Source of the DNA: an uncultured Bacteroidales bacterium | Lineage (GTDB): Bacteria > Bacteroidota > Bacteroidia > Bacteroidales > Paludibacteraceae | Length of the DNA stretch: 42,023 nucleotides | Assembly (NCBI GenBank): GCA_937911935.1 | Contig: CALDQH010000008.1 | Location: 1-42,023 of the forward strand | Direction of reading: 5' to 3' | In this document: positions 9,301-16,559 of the stretch, one piece after another | Numbering within the stretch: position 1 is the first letter of the stretch | How the letters are laid out: the number at the start of each line of letters is the position of its first letter | Notes under the pieces: generated by a model | The model's input: the letters and a program-made list of their open reading frames with translations, nothing else | Database searches by the model: none | Told to the model about the DNA's origin: nothing | Made by a program: the position numbers and the translations under genes

Positions 9301-9451
9301 CGATTATAAGTTTGGCGAGCCGCGTGCTTCGTATCAAAAACAGATAGCCCAATACATGAACTTATTAAAGCAAATGGGGCGTTGGGATGAAATTACAGGC
9401 TATTTGTATTACCACAAAACAGGAACCATCGTACTCGTTCAATCCAAATAA
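6377..9451 (+). CDS. AddA/UvrD-like ATP-dependent helicase-nuclease
   Basis: This is a superfamily 1 helicase of the AddA/RecB type, expected to process double-strand breaks by unwinding and degrading DNA ends for RecA-dependent repair. The 1024-aa protein shows Walker A ASAGSGKT at 8-15, motif Ia TFTNKATEEMKERM, a Walker B segment LDEFQDTS, motif III VGDVKQSIYRWRNSDW, motif V MTVHKSKGLAFPIVIMP and motif VI YVAFTRPKHALYLLS. A C-terminal PD-(D/E)XK nuclease domain (about 900-1020) carries YRPDRLL, VVVDYKFG and a QIAQYMNLLK helix. The gene follows the SUI1 gene by 3 bp. Its last 13 bp overlap the convergent trmN6 gene. In AddAB systems the AddB partner is commonly adjacent, but none is present here. 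AddA-like is therefore a description rather than a firm name. Confidence 0.92.
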   Translation: MSLDVYKASAGSGKTFALTQHYLRLLKNTHHKHILAVTFTNKATEEMKERMVEVLDKIASGTAKPQENTAAYTALQASAKLAEVLHDYSHFNVSTIDGFYQQVMRSFVRELGLYGGYALMLDDNEVINQAIDDLILSLELPEYAHLYEWLLQGAQESISKGDDWQFRSQLTDLAKQLFKEDVATSIQQLRNLPDVIAQIKDYKQRHANTLQNILTSLNQSAKRILDICQLAGLTLFTDSKKLNQLRTKVKRYSWPEFSPTFFDIEDDWQNAFTKKFKKENPQIIPFLQQRGLPEALQEFFTLLKEQQQAFFSIQAVLDKLNLLPLLLDLDGFIQRYLRENNMVLLSQVNAFLRAVINDCDTPFIYEKSGTYLHHFMLDEFQDTSTMQWENFKPLIAESMANQYENLIVGDVKQSIYRWRNSDWRILASQLAQTFRVTDKTLQTNYRSDARIVDFNNACFTYLSAYLAKKMTDSFSDKQVDELSDTLVAAYQDVKQQLPEDKAQDEGVVHIELYHQKLKSEESDELLRQRVLTLIDQIGQKGYAFSDVAILVNTGTEGTKVATWLLEKGIPIISVDSLLLSQSAAVRLLVAVIRMSCSLQENVDSFKLELLQQLTDEQRSALKKAMQLPLFEAVEQYITLLNLNSDPINSVYLQAFQDTVSDFVARSYSDARSFIQWWDNTGKDTKLPDNDKQNAVQIMTVHKSKGLAFPIVIMPYCSTAVYPTDRHENLLWCSPQGTLVDGLPVVPVAYNKDLEKTCFSADYYQEKGLKTIDYINKWYVAFTRPKHALYLLSINPYHVSDKEISGYTLLDELCRNLADSLSVSMQEADDVSVFTYGTLPLHESKGNNKAVTELPYYSCRYQDGNLKLRLQAEFSTQQRQGNILHQILQFMQNLDDADKAIDKVERMGMLTPNQKPWAKQEIAKIMQHEQVRTWFDGTYPTIWNERTIIAQSRGGSHGALYRPDRLLVKDKTLVVVDYKFGEPRASYQKQIAQYMNLLKQMGRWDEITGYLYYHKTGTIVLVQSK

Positions 9452-10143
9452 AAAGGTGCCGTTAAACGAGCAAAGGCAGGCGAATACGTATGTCTTTGCT
9501 CTGTTTCTATGATTAAATCTTCTTCGATACACCCTGTGTTTTGTCGGATAAAACCCATGACAATTCTTTTGGCAGGTTTGTCGCTGCGTGGGTAGATATG
9601 TACCTTGTGGTAGGGGTATAAACCTTGCTGTGTAGCCAACGTACAAAAAGCGTCTGTTTGGTCGTGGGGCAGAATCACCCAAAAACATCCATCGTTATGT
9701 AGTAAACGGTCAGCCCCTTGTAATAAATCGGCAAAGGAGAGGCTGTCGGTGTGTCGTGCCAAATTACGAGCCGAATTGGGTGCTTTGAGCGAATCGACAA
9801 AATAGGGTGGATTGCTAACAATCAGATTGTATGGTTGTGCGCTGTTGTATGCTTGCAATGCTGTTTTGTGCACGTGTATGTGGCAAAATGGGCTTTGAGC
9901 TATGTTTTCTTGTGCTTGTTGGGCAGCTTGCTCATCAATTTCGATGGCATCGACGTGAGCGTCTTTTTGGCGTTGCGCCAACATCAGGGCAATCAATCCC
10001 GTACCCGTTCCAATGTCTAATATCCGCGTAGCCTTGCTGACGTCGGCAAGTACACCTAATAATACCCCATCGGTGCCTACTTTCATGGCACATTTATCTT
10101 GGTAAACGGTAAATTGCTTGAATCGAAAAAAAGAATTTCGCAT
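9439..10143 (-). CDS. trmN6: tRNA1(Val) (adenine(37)-N6)-methyltransferase, TrmN6-like
   Basis: This is a class I SAM-dependent methyltransferase predicted to make m6A37 in tRNA-Val. The 234-aa protein has the glycine-rich SAM motif DIGTGTGLIALMLAQ at 43-57, the acidic IEID at 67-70, and the N6-adenine motif NPPY at 111-114, followed by the family-typical LARHTDSLSFADLL segment. An N-terminal FKQFTVYQDKCAMKVGTDG stretch is also characteristic of YfiC/TrmN6. It is the last gene of a minus-strand set, starting 6 bp after the DEAD-box helicase stop. Its 3' end overlaps the helicase-nuclease gene by 13 bp, so no terminator can lie between them. Confidence 0.93.
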   Translation of the reverse strand: MRNSFFRFKQFTVYQDKCAMKVGTDGVLLGVLADVSKATRILDIGTGTGLIALMLAQRQKDAHVDAIEIDEQAAQQAQENIAQSPFCHIHVHKTALQAYNSAQPYNLIVSNPPYFVDSLKAPNSARNLARHTDSLSFADLLQGADRLLHNDGCFWVILPHDQTDAFCTLATQQGLYPYHKVHIYPRSDKPAKRIVMGFIRQNTGCIEEDLIIETEQRHTYSPAFARLTAPFYLD

Positions 10144-10149
10144 CGATGA

Positions 10150-11394
10150 TTATTTGTTGTCTGTTCGTTCTACGCTTTTTTTAGGACGCTTGTAGAATCG
10201 TTTTTTACCTCCTTTGCCTCGGTTGGGTTTGCCTTTGCGTATGGGGTTATAGGTAGGACCTTCGCCCAAGGACGCTGGAAGCTGCGCTTTGGGGATTTCT
10301 TTTTCGATGAATTTTTCGATAGCCGAAAACTTATGCTGTTCCTTTTCTGCTACAAAGGTAATGGCAATGCCCTCGCCACCTGCACGAGCTGTACGCCCGA
10401 TGCGGTGTACATAATCTTCTACATCGTGCGGAACATCGTAGTTGATAACCATCTGGATGTCTTCGATGTCAATGCCACGTGCTACAATGTCGGTAGCCAC
10501 CAATACGTGAATGTGTCCGTTTTTAAATTGACGAATCACTTCTTCTCGTTGATTTTGTTCCAAGTCGGAGTGCATGGCGGCAACCTTAAGATTCATTTTT
10601 CTAAACGTGTGGTATATTTCTTTTACCTTTTGTTTGGACGATGAAAATACGATGACACGATGTAGTTGCTTGTTGGAAAAAATCTGCCCTATCAAGGCTA
10701 ATTTTTGTGCTTCGTAGCAGATGTATGCCGATTGATCGATTTTTTCGGCAGGTTTGGATGTCGAAAGATGAACTTCGGTAGGATTGATCAAAACCTTGCG
10801 TGCTAATTCGTGTATTTTGGGAGGCATGGTTGCCGAAAATAGCAAGGTTTGTTTTTGCTTGGGCAAGTAGGAGGCAATGCGCATAATGTCATCGACAAAG
10901 CCCATCTCTAACATGCGGTCAGCCTCGTCGAGTACAAAGAATTGTACGTGCGACATGTCGATTTTTCCCATGTTGAGCAAGGCAATTAACCTGCCTGGGG
11001 TGGCAATAACCACATCAACACCGCTACGCATGGCTTTTTCTTGTTGGCTAAAGATAGCACCATCGCCACCTCCGTAAACGGCAACCGATGTAACGGGCAA
11101 AAAATAGGCAAACGCATCCAGTTGCTGGTCTATTTGGAGTGCCAACTCGCGGGTGGGCACCATGATGAGTGCATTGATTTTATCTTCTGGATGTTCCTTT
11201 TTGCACAATACGTTTAGGATGGGCAATAGGTAGGCGGCGGTTTTGCCTGTGCCCGTTTGTGCACAAGCAATCATGTCCTTTTTTTCTAAGATAAGAGGAA
11301 TGGTTTGGGCTTGAACAGGCGTGGTCTCTTTAAAATTCATCGCCCGAAGACCCTCTAAAAGGGCATCCGTTAAGTTTAGTTCGTCGAATCTCAC
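10150..11394 (-). CDS. DEAD-box ATP-dependent RNA helicase
   Basis: This is an RNA helicase of the RhlE/CsdA type, acting in RNA decay or ribosome assembly. The 414-aa protein has a Q-motif region (MNFKETTPVQAQTIP), Walker A AQTGTGKT at 45-52, PTRELALQ, TPGRL, the DEAD box in FVLDEADRMLEMGF, SATMPP, VATDIVARGIDIE and HRIGRTARAGGEG. The C-terminal 40 residues are strongly basic (KPNRGKGGKKRFYKRPKK), typical of RNA-binding tails in this group. It sits between the outer-membrane protein gene (6 bp upstream) and trmN6 (6 bp downstream). Co-transcription with an RNA-modifying enzyme fits an RNA role. The exact subfamily is uncertain. Confidence 0.95.
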   Translation of the reverse strand: MRFDELNLTDALLEGLRAMNFKETTPVQAQTIPLILEKKDMIACAQTGTGKTAAYLLPILNVLCKKEHPEDKINALIMVPTRELALQIDQQLDAFAYFLPVTSVAVYGGGDGAIFSQQEKAMRSGVDVVIATPGRLIALLNMGKIDMSHVQFFVLDEADRMLEMGFVDDIMRIASYLPKQKQTLLFSATMPPKIHELARKVLINPTEVHLSTSKPAEKIDQSAYICYEAQKLALIGQIFSNKQLHRVIVFSSSKQKVKEIYHTFRKMNLKVAAMHSDLEQNQREEVIRQFKNGHIHVLVATDIVARGIDIEDIQMVINYDVPHDVEDYVHRIGRTARAGGEGIAITFVAEKEQHKFSAIEKFIEKEIPKAQLPASLGEGPTYNPIRKGKPNRGKGGKKRFYKRPKKSVERTDNK

Positions 11395-11400
11395 AAGCTG

Positions 11401-12048
11401 TTAGAATAGATAACCTACCGAAATAAAGAATCCACCGCTGTGTAGTTGTTCACCTGGGTCTAATGCCATGTTGAATAGTCCAAGGTTGTAACCTGCCATA
11501 ATACGGGCACCCATGTACTCAGCACCGATGGCCATGTGCAAGGTGGCGTTGAATCGCGAAAGGTCTTCTTCAAAGGCGGTATTGCTATTTTCGGTGATGG
11601 TTTGACCTAGAAATTCGAATTCGGTGGTAACGTGGCTGGCTACTCCACAACCCAAGTGAGGACCAACTTCTAATAGCAAAGTGGCATCGTCTTTTAGGGG
11701 TAGTTGCCCAACGGCATAAAGGGGCAAATGTACGTAGAATAAACGTGCCGTTTCGATGGCTTTGATTTCTGCTCCTAAAACAAAACTATGGGCGGCAGTT
11801 GCAAAACCATTCATCGAAAAGTACAAACCCGATTGTACAGAAAAGTAATCAATAAATTCGTAGGCAATAGCAGGACCAGCAGAAAAACCGCTGATGTTGC
11901 GTGTGCCATAGCGTTCACCATTGATTTCCCAAACTGCGCCTGTGTTGTCATAACTTGCTATAAGACCAAATCGCCAATCGGCGTAGGCTGGCAATGATAC
12001 GCAGCATGTTAGTAGAATAAACGATATAAGTGCGAAAGTTTTTTTCAT
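11401..12048 (-). CDS. small outer-membrane beta-barrel protein
   Basis: This is a 215-aa exported protein of unknown function. It has a signal peptide (MKKTFALISFILLTCCVSLPAYA), followed by alternating hydrophobic strands such as WRFGLIASYDNTG, FSAGPAIAYEFIDYFSVQSGLYFS and LHMAIGAEYMGARIMAGYNLG. It ends in a C-terminal phenylalanine (FFISVGYLF), the usual signature of an eight-stranded outer-membrane barrel of the PorT/OmpX-like type. I chose the ATG at 12048 rather than a start at 12123, because the shorter form begins exactly with the signal peptide and a TATATTTG box lies 22 nt upstream. It heads the unit with the DEAD-box helicase and trmN6. The function is not recognised. Confidence 0.8.
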   Translation of the reverse strand: MKKTFALISFILLTCCVSLPAYADWRFGLIASYDNTGAVWEINGERYGTRNISGFSAGPAIAYEFIDYFSVQSGLYFSMNGFATAAHSFVLGAEIKAIETARLFYVHLPLYAVGQLPLKDDATLLLEVGPHLGCGVASHVTTEFEFLGQTITENSNTAFEEDLSRFNATLHMAIGAEYMGARIMAGYNLGLFNMALDPGEQLHSGGFFISVGYLF

Positions 12049-12070
12049 ATTCAAAGTTGTTATTTCGCCA

Positions 12071-12078
12071 CAAATATA
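12071..12078 (-). promoter_or_regulatory. -7 box for the barrel/helicase/trmN6 operon
   Basis: TATATTTG on the minus strand matches TAnnTTTG and ends 22 nt before the ATG at 12048. It is 23 bp from the oppositely oriented metH box, so the two promoters share one short divergent region. Confidence 0.5.
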
Positions 12079-12101
12079 GCGAAAATAATGGAGAAAATAG
12101 A

Positions 12102-12109
12102 TACATTTG
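12102..12109 (+). promoter_or_regulatory. -7 box for metHF
   Basis: TACATTTG matches TAnnTTTG and ends 20 nt before the ATG at 12130. It lies inside the extended metH reading frame, which argues that the upstream ATG at 12088 is not the true start. There is no room for a cobalamin or SAM riboswitch. Confidence 0.5.
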
Positions 12110-12129
12110 TCCTTTCTATGCAAAATACC

Positions 12130-15100
12130 ATGAAAACATTTCGAGACGAATTGCAGGATAGAATTTTGGTGTTAGACGGTGCCATGGGTACCATGTTGCA
12201 ACGCCTCACGGGAAAAGAATACGATAAAGTAAAAAAGGTGCATCAGTTGTATATAGAGGCTGGTGCTGACATTATATCAACGCATACCTTTGTGGCAAAC
12301 GAAGGAGCCGACGAAACCATTGTTGAGCGCAATACAACGTATGGCAGATTGGCACGTCAAGTAGCAGATATGGCTGCTAAAAAAGTGTATGTGGCAGGTT
12401 CGATAGGTCCTTCGAACAAAACGCTGACCATGGCAGACGAGGGTGAGTTCGACGCGCTGTACCACCGCTATTGCGTACAAATAAAGGCGTTGAGTCCCTA
12501 CGTAGATGTACTGCTTTTTGAAACGTTTTTTGATACGCTAAACCTCAAAGCAGCCTTGTTGGCAGCGCAAACCGAAGCTGCCAATGTGCCGGTGATGGTA
12601 TCGGTGACATTAGAAAAAAGTGGACGTTTGTTGAGTGGTCAAACGTTGGATGCCTTGGTTAAAACCGTAGAACCTTTTAAACCCTTGTCGATCGGATTAA
12701 ACTGCTCGTTTGGTGCGACCGATATGTTGCCTCATTTGGCTACGCTTTCGTCGCTTACATCGTGTTATGTGAGTGTGCATCCCAATGCAGGCTTGCCCAA
12801 CGAGTTGGGTCAGTACGACGAAACGCCGCAATCGATGTGCCAAGCCATGCAACCTTACTTTGACAAGCAGTTGGTTAATATCGTGGGTGGTTGTTGTGGT
12901 ACGACACCCGAGCACATTGCACTGTTTGCAGCAAAGGCAGCACAAACAGCTCCTCGTATTCCCGTACAACCTTCACAAAAAGGCTATTTGACGGGGTTGG
13001 AGCCGTTGTGTGTAGATCACCAATTTGTAAACGTAGGCGAACGTACCAATGTGGCAGGCTCTAAAAAGTTTGCTCGATTGATAGCCGAGAAAAAATACGA
13101 TGAGGCTTTGACTATTGCCAGCAAGCAAGTAGAAGGTGGAGCACAAATTATAGATGTTTGCATGGACGATGCTTTGTTGGATGCCGAGGCAGAAATGGCG
13201 CATTTCTTGTTTTTAATGGGCAACGACCCTACCATTGCAAAAGTGCCTGTTATGATCGATTCTTCGCGTTGGGAGGTGCTGCAAAAGGGATTAAAAATGG
13301 TGCAAGGCAAAGCCATCGTCAATTCCATATCGCTCAAAGAAGGCGAAGAGGTCTTTTTGCAACGCGCATCGTTTATCAAACAGATGGGTGCCGCTGTGGT
13401 GGTCATGGCTTTTGACGAAGAGGGACAGGCTACCACCTACCAAAAGCGTACCCAAGTGTGTCAGCGTGCTTATCACTTGTTGACCGAGAAATTGCATTTC
13501 CCACCCCAAGACATCGTTTTCGACCCCAATGTTTTGACCATAGCCACGGGTATGCCCGAACACGATACCTATGCCATTGATTTTATAAATACCATTCGAT
13601 ACATCAAGCAAAATTTGCCGCAAGCCAAGGTAAGCGGTGGTATTAGTAACCTTTCGTTTGCCTTTAGAGGCAATAACGTGGTGCGTGAAGCGATGCACTC
13701 GGTCTTTTTGTACCATGCTATTCAGGCAGGCTTGGATATGGCCATTGTCAATCCCGCTCAATTGCAAATTTACAGCCAGATAGAACCTACTTTGTTGGCC
13801 AAGGTAGAGGCTGTTATTTTAAATAGCCATCCCGATGCTACCGACGAGTTGATTGCTTATGCCCGTACGCTTCAGCCAACAGAAACAGCGGTGAAAGAAG
13901 AAAAACAAGACCTTTGGCGTGCCGATACGCTCGAAAATAGATTGATACATGCCTTGATGCATGGCATTACGGAGTACATCGAAAGGGATGTAAACGAGGC
14001 GTTGCAGCAATTTGAGCCCATTTATTTGATCGAGAACATACTGATGAAAGGCATGACCCAAGTGGGTGAATTGTTTGGCGAAGGGAAAATGTTCTTGCCG
14101 CAGGTAGTCAAAACTGCGCAAGTGATGAAAAAAGCGGTAGGCTTTATCGAACCTTTGTTGCAACAAGCTTCCAAGCATGTTTCTACTCGTCCTAAGGTGT
14201 TATTGGCAACGGTAAAAGGCGATGTGCACGATATTGGTAAAAACATTGTGGGCGTAGTGCTATCTTGCAATGGATATGATGTGATTGATTTAGGGGTGAT
14301 GGTGCCTTGCGAAAAGATCGTTGAGGTTGCCATCGAGCAACAGGTATGTGCCGTTTGTTTGAGCGGACTGATTACGCCGTCGTTAACAGAGATGGCAGAG
14401 GTGGCTATCGCTTTGCAACGACAAAGCTGTCAAATTCCCTTGATTGTAGGTGGTGCAACCACGTCGTTGGCGCATACGGCACTCAAATTAGATCCCTTGT
14501 ATGCCGCTCCTGTTTTGCATTCTAAAGATGCTTCGCACAATGTTGCTTTGGTAAACGAGTTGTTGGCAGACAAAGAGGCGGGCAGTAGAAAAAAACAGGA
14601 ATATGCGCAAATTCGTGCAGCCTACCAACAAAAGCAAATGCCCGAAACACACAAGTCGGTGCATATCGATTGGGATAACGAACCTATTTTTGTGCCAACT
14701 ACCTTGGGTGCATGGCGTGCGGACGATGCTTTGCCTTTAAAAGAAGTAGTTTCGTATGTCAACTGGAAAGCCTATGCCCAGGCTTGGAAAATGAAAGTGG
14801 AGGATGCTTCCGAATTGTTTTCGGAGGCTCAAAAATACCTATTCGACAACCCAGAACGATGGGCGATAAGAGCAAGAGTAGGCATTTTTCCTGCCCTTTC
14901 TACAGGCGATGCTATTCAAATAGGTGATGTGGAATTTCCCATGGAACGACGCGATTGTTCGTTAGCCGATTTTGTTTCGCCACAGGGTGATTACGTAGGG
15001 GCTTTTGCCGTTACGGTAGATGTTATGGATTGGATAGCACAACTAAACGAGCAAAACGAGACTTATGCTGCCATGGTGGTGCAATTGTTGGCAGATAGAT

Positions 15101-15342
15101 TGGTAGAAGCCTGCTCGGAATACCTTTTCGAAACCATGAAAAACCAGTGGTGGGGTTTTGACGCAGGTATTCGTCCCGCAGTAGGGTATGCTTGTTTGCC
15201 CAATCATCAACTAAAACAACCTTTGTTTGATTTATTAGAAGCATCCGATTTAGGTATTACCCTTACCGAAAATGGAGCCATGTTACCGCAAGCATCGGTA
15301 TGTGGCATATACATCGCAAATAAACACGCTAAATACTTTTAA
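12130..15342 (+). CDS. metH: cobalamin-dependent methionine synthase
   Basis: MetH transfers the methyl group of 5-methyltetrahydrofolate to homocysteine through methylcobalamin. The 1070-aa form chosen here begins MKTFRDELQDRILVLDGAMG. Domains in order: homocysteine binding (1 to about 300, zinc ligands C192, C255 and C256, with the same 63-residue spacing I recall for the E. coli enzyme); pterin binding (about 305-570); cap and B12 domain (about 600-830, cobalt ligand H700 in DVHDIGKN); and reactivation domain (about 850-1070, RPAVGYACLPNH). All modules are complete although the protein is shorter than the E. coli enzyme. The frame stays open to an ATG at 12088, but a TACATTTG box at 12102-12109 lies within that extension. 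metF follows 2 bp later. Confidence 0.97.
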   Translation: MKTFRDELQDRILVLDGAMGTMLQRLTGKEYDKVKKVHQLYIEAGADIISTHTFVANEGADETIVERNTTYGRLARQVADMAAKKVYVAGSIGPSNKTLTMADEGEFDALYHRYCVQIKALSPYVDVLLFETFFDTLNLKAALLAAQTEAANVPVMVSVTLEKSGRLLSGQTLDALVKTVEPFKPLSIGLNCSFGATDMLPHLATLSSLTSCYVSVHPNAGLPNELGQYDETPQSMCQAMQPYFDKQLVNIVGGCCGTTPEHIALFAAKAAQTAPRIPVQPSQKGYLTGLEPLCVDHQFVNVGERTNVAGSKKFARLIAEKKYDEALTIASKQVEGGAQIIDVCMDDALLDAEAEMAHFLFLMGNDPTIAKVPVMIDSSRWEVLQKGLKMVQGKAIVNSISLKEGEEVFLQRASFIKQMGAAVVVMAFDEEGQATTYQKRTQVCQRAYHLLTEKLHFPPQDIVFDPNVLTIATGMPEHDTYAIDFINTIRYIKQNLPQAKVSGGISNLSFAFRGNNVVREAMHSVFLYHAIQAGLDMAIVNPAQLQIYSQIEPTLLAKVEAVILNSHPDATDELIAYARTLQPTETAVKEEKQDLWRADTLENRLIHALMHGITEYIERDVNEALQQFEPIYLIENILMKGMTQVGELFGEGKMFLPQVVKTAQVMKKAVGFIEPLLQQASKHVSTRPKVLLATVKGDVHDIGKNIVGVVLSCNGYDVIDLGVMVPCEKIVEVAIEQQVCAVCLSGLITPSLTEMAEVAIALQRQSCQIPLIVGGATTSLAHTALKLDPLYAAPVLHSKDASHNVALVNELLADKEAGSRKKQEYAQIRAAYQQKQMPETHKSVHIDWDNEPIFVPTTLGAWRADDALPLKEVVSYVNWKAYAQAWKMKVEDASELFSEAQKYLFDNPERWAIRARVGIFPALSTGDAIQIGDVEFPMERRDCSLADFVSPQGDYVGAFAVTVDVMDWIAQLNEQNETYAAMVVQLLADRLVEACSEYLFETMKNQWWGFDAGIRPAVGYACLPNHQLKQPLFDLLEASDLGITLTENGAMLPQASVCGIYIANKHAKYF

Positions 15343-15344
15343 CC

Positions 15345-16301
15345 ATGATCAATATTGCAGAAAAATTACGTACGGCCGAGCAGCCTTTGTTTACTTTTGA
15401 GGTGTTGCCACCTTTAAAAGGAAAAGGGATTGAGGCTATTTATGCTGCCATCGACCCTTTGTTAGCATATAATCCGTCGTACATCAATATTACTTATCAT
15501 GCGGCAGATGTACAATACAAAACCAAAGAGGACGGGAGCATCGAAAAACGCGTGGTACGCAAACGACCAGGAACCGTGGCAACAGCAGCTGCTATTCATT
15601 ATAAATACGGTATAGAGGTTGTTCCTCATCTTATTTGTAGTGGATTGAATCAAGAGGAAATAGAAAACATCCTCATTGACCTGCATTTTTTGGATATTCA
15701 CAACTTGTTTGTGTTGCGTGGCGATGCACAAAAAGGTTCGCGTGTGTTTATTCCCAAAGAGGGCGGGCACGCACATACTACCGATTTGATGCAACAAATT
15801 AACAACATGAACAAGGGACTTTATTTGGACGAGGCACTAAAAACGCCTATTCCGACCCAATTCTCGATGGGAGTAGCTTGTTATCCCGAAAAACACATCG
15901 AAGCTCCCAATATGGCAACGGATATCGCTTTTTTGAAGCAAAAAGTAGCTTTAGGAGCCGAATATGCTGTTACGCAATTGTTCTTTGATAACCAAAAATA
16001 CATCGATTTTGTAAAGGCGTGTCGTGCGGAGGGTATCAACATCCCCATTGTTCCAGGACTAAAACCCATATCGGGCTTAAACGACCTCAATCTTTTGCCT
16101 CAAACCTTTAACATTGATATTCCAGACGAGTTGGTGCGCGAAGTTAAGAAATGCACCACCAACGAGGCGGCTCGTCAAGTGGGGGTAGAGTGGACCATCG
16201 AACAGTGCAAACAACTCAAATCTTTTGGTATTCCATCGTTGCACTTCTATACCTTGGGCAAATCAGACAATATTGCCCAGATTTGCAAGGCAGTTTTCTA
16301 A
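15345..16301 (+). CDS. metF: methylenetetrahydrofolate reductase
   Basis: MetF is a cytoplasmic FAD enzyme that reduces 5,10-methylenetetrahydrofolate to the 5-methyl form, which is the substrate of MetH. The 318-aa protein shows the start FTFEVLPPLKG, YINITYHAADVQ, the folate/FAD-binding region VVPHLICSGLNQEEIENIL and LFVLRGDAQKG, the segment FSMGVACYPEKHIEAP, and AEYAVTQLFFDNQKYIDFV. Its ATG is 2 bp after the metH stop, so the two consecutive pathway enzymes are co-transcribed. A strong terminator follows at 16323-16356. Length and motifs are normal. Confidence 0.97.
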   Translation: MINIAEKLRTAEQPLFTFEVLPPLKGKGIEAIYAAIDPLLAYNPSYINITYHAADVQYKTKEDGSIEKRVVRKRPGTVATAAAIHYKYGIEVVPHLICSGLNQEEIENILIDLHFLDIHNLFVLRGDAQKGSRVFIPKEGGHAHTTDLMQQINNMNKGLYLDEALKTPIPTQFSMGVACYPEKHIEAPNMATDIAFLKQKVALGAEYAVTQLFFDNQKYIDFVKACRAEGINIPIVPGLKPISGLNDLNLLPQTFNIDIPDELVREVKKCTTNEAARQVGVEWTIEQCKQLKSFGIPSLHFYTLGKSDNIAQICKAVF

Positions 16302-16322
16302 CCGATTTTGTGCAAAGAATAT

Positions 16323-16356
16323 GACCGACTAAACTACTTTAGTCGGTCTTTTTTTT
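16323..16356 (+). terminator. rho-independent terminator of metHF
   Basis: A perfect 11-bp stem (GACCGACTAAA at 16323-16333 with TTTAGTCGGTC at 16338-16348), a CTAC loop and eight T residues. Confidence 0.92.
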
Positions 16357-16490
16357 GTGTTGTAACGGCATTGTAATAGGCAAATGTTAATAACATCGTT
16401 TGCATTGTTAAGGAAAAATCGGCAGTGTTAAAATTATATTACGTTAAGTACTGTTTACCTATTTAAATAGTCTCGAAGACGATAGAGGCG

Positions 16491-16498
16491 TACATTTG
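16491..16498 (+). promoter_or_regulatory. -7 box for the 631-aa lipoprotein gene
   Basis: TACATTTG matches TAnnTTTG and lies about 61 nt before the ATG at 16560. The rest of the 258-bp gap after metF (16302-16559) holds the metHF terminator and nothing else recognisable. Confidence 0.45.
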
Positions 16499-16559
16499 CC
16501 ATGTGTTTGCAAACCACAAGTGATTTAAATTATTAAATGTAAACTAAAATGTTGTAACC

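Noticed and set aside
12049..12129. Cobalamin or SAM riboswitch before metH
   Set aside because: Only about 20 nt lie between the promoter box and the start codon, too short for either aptamer.
13291..13767. 158-residue open frame antisense to metH
   Set aside because: It lies wholly within the pterin-binding domain of metH and shows no family motif, promoter or plausible start context.
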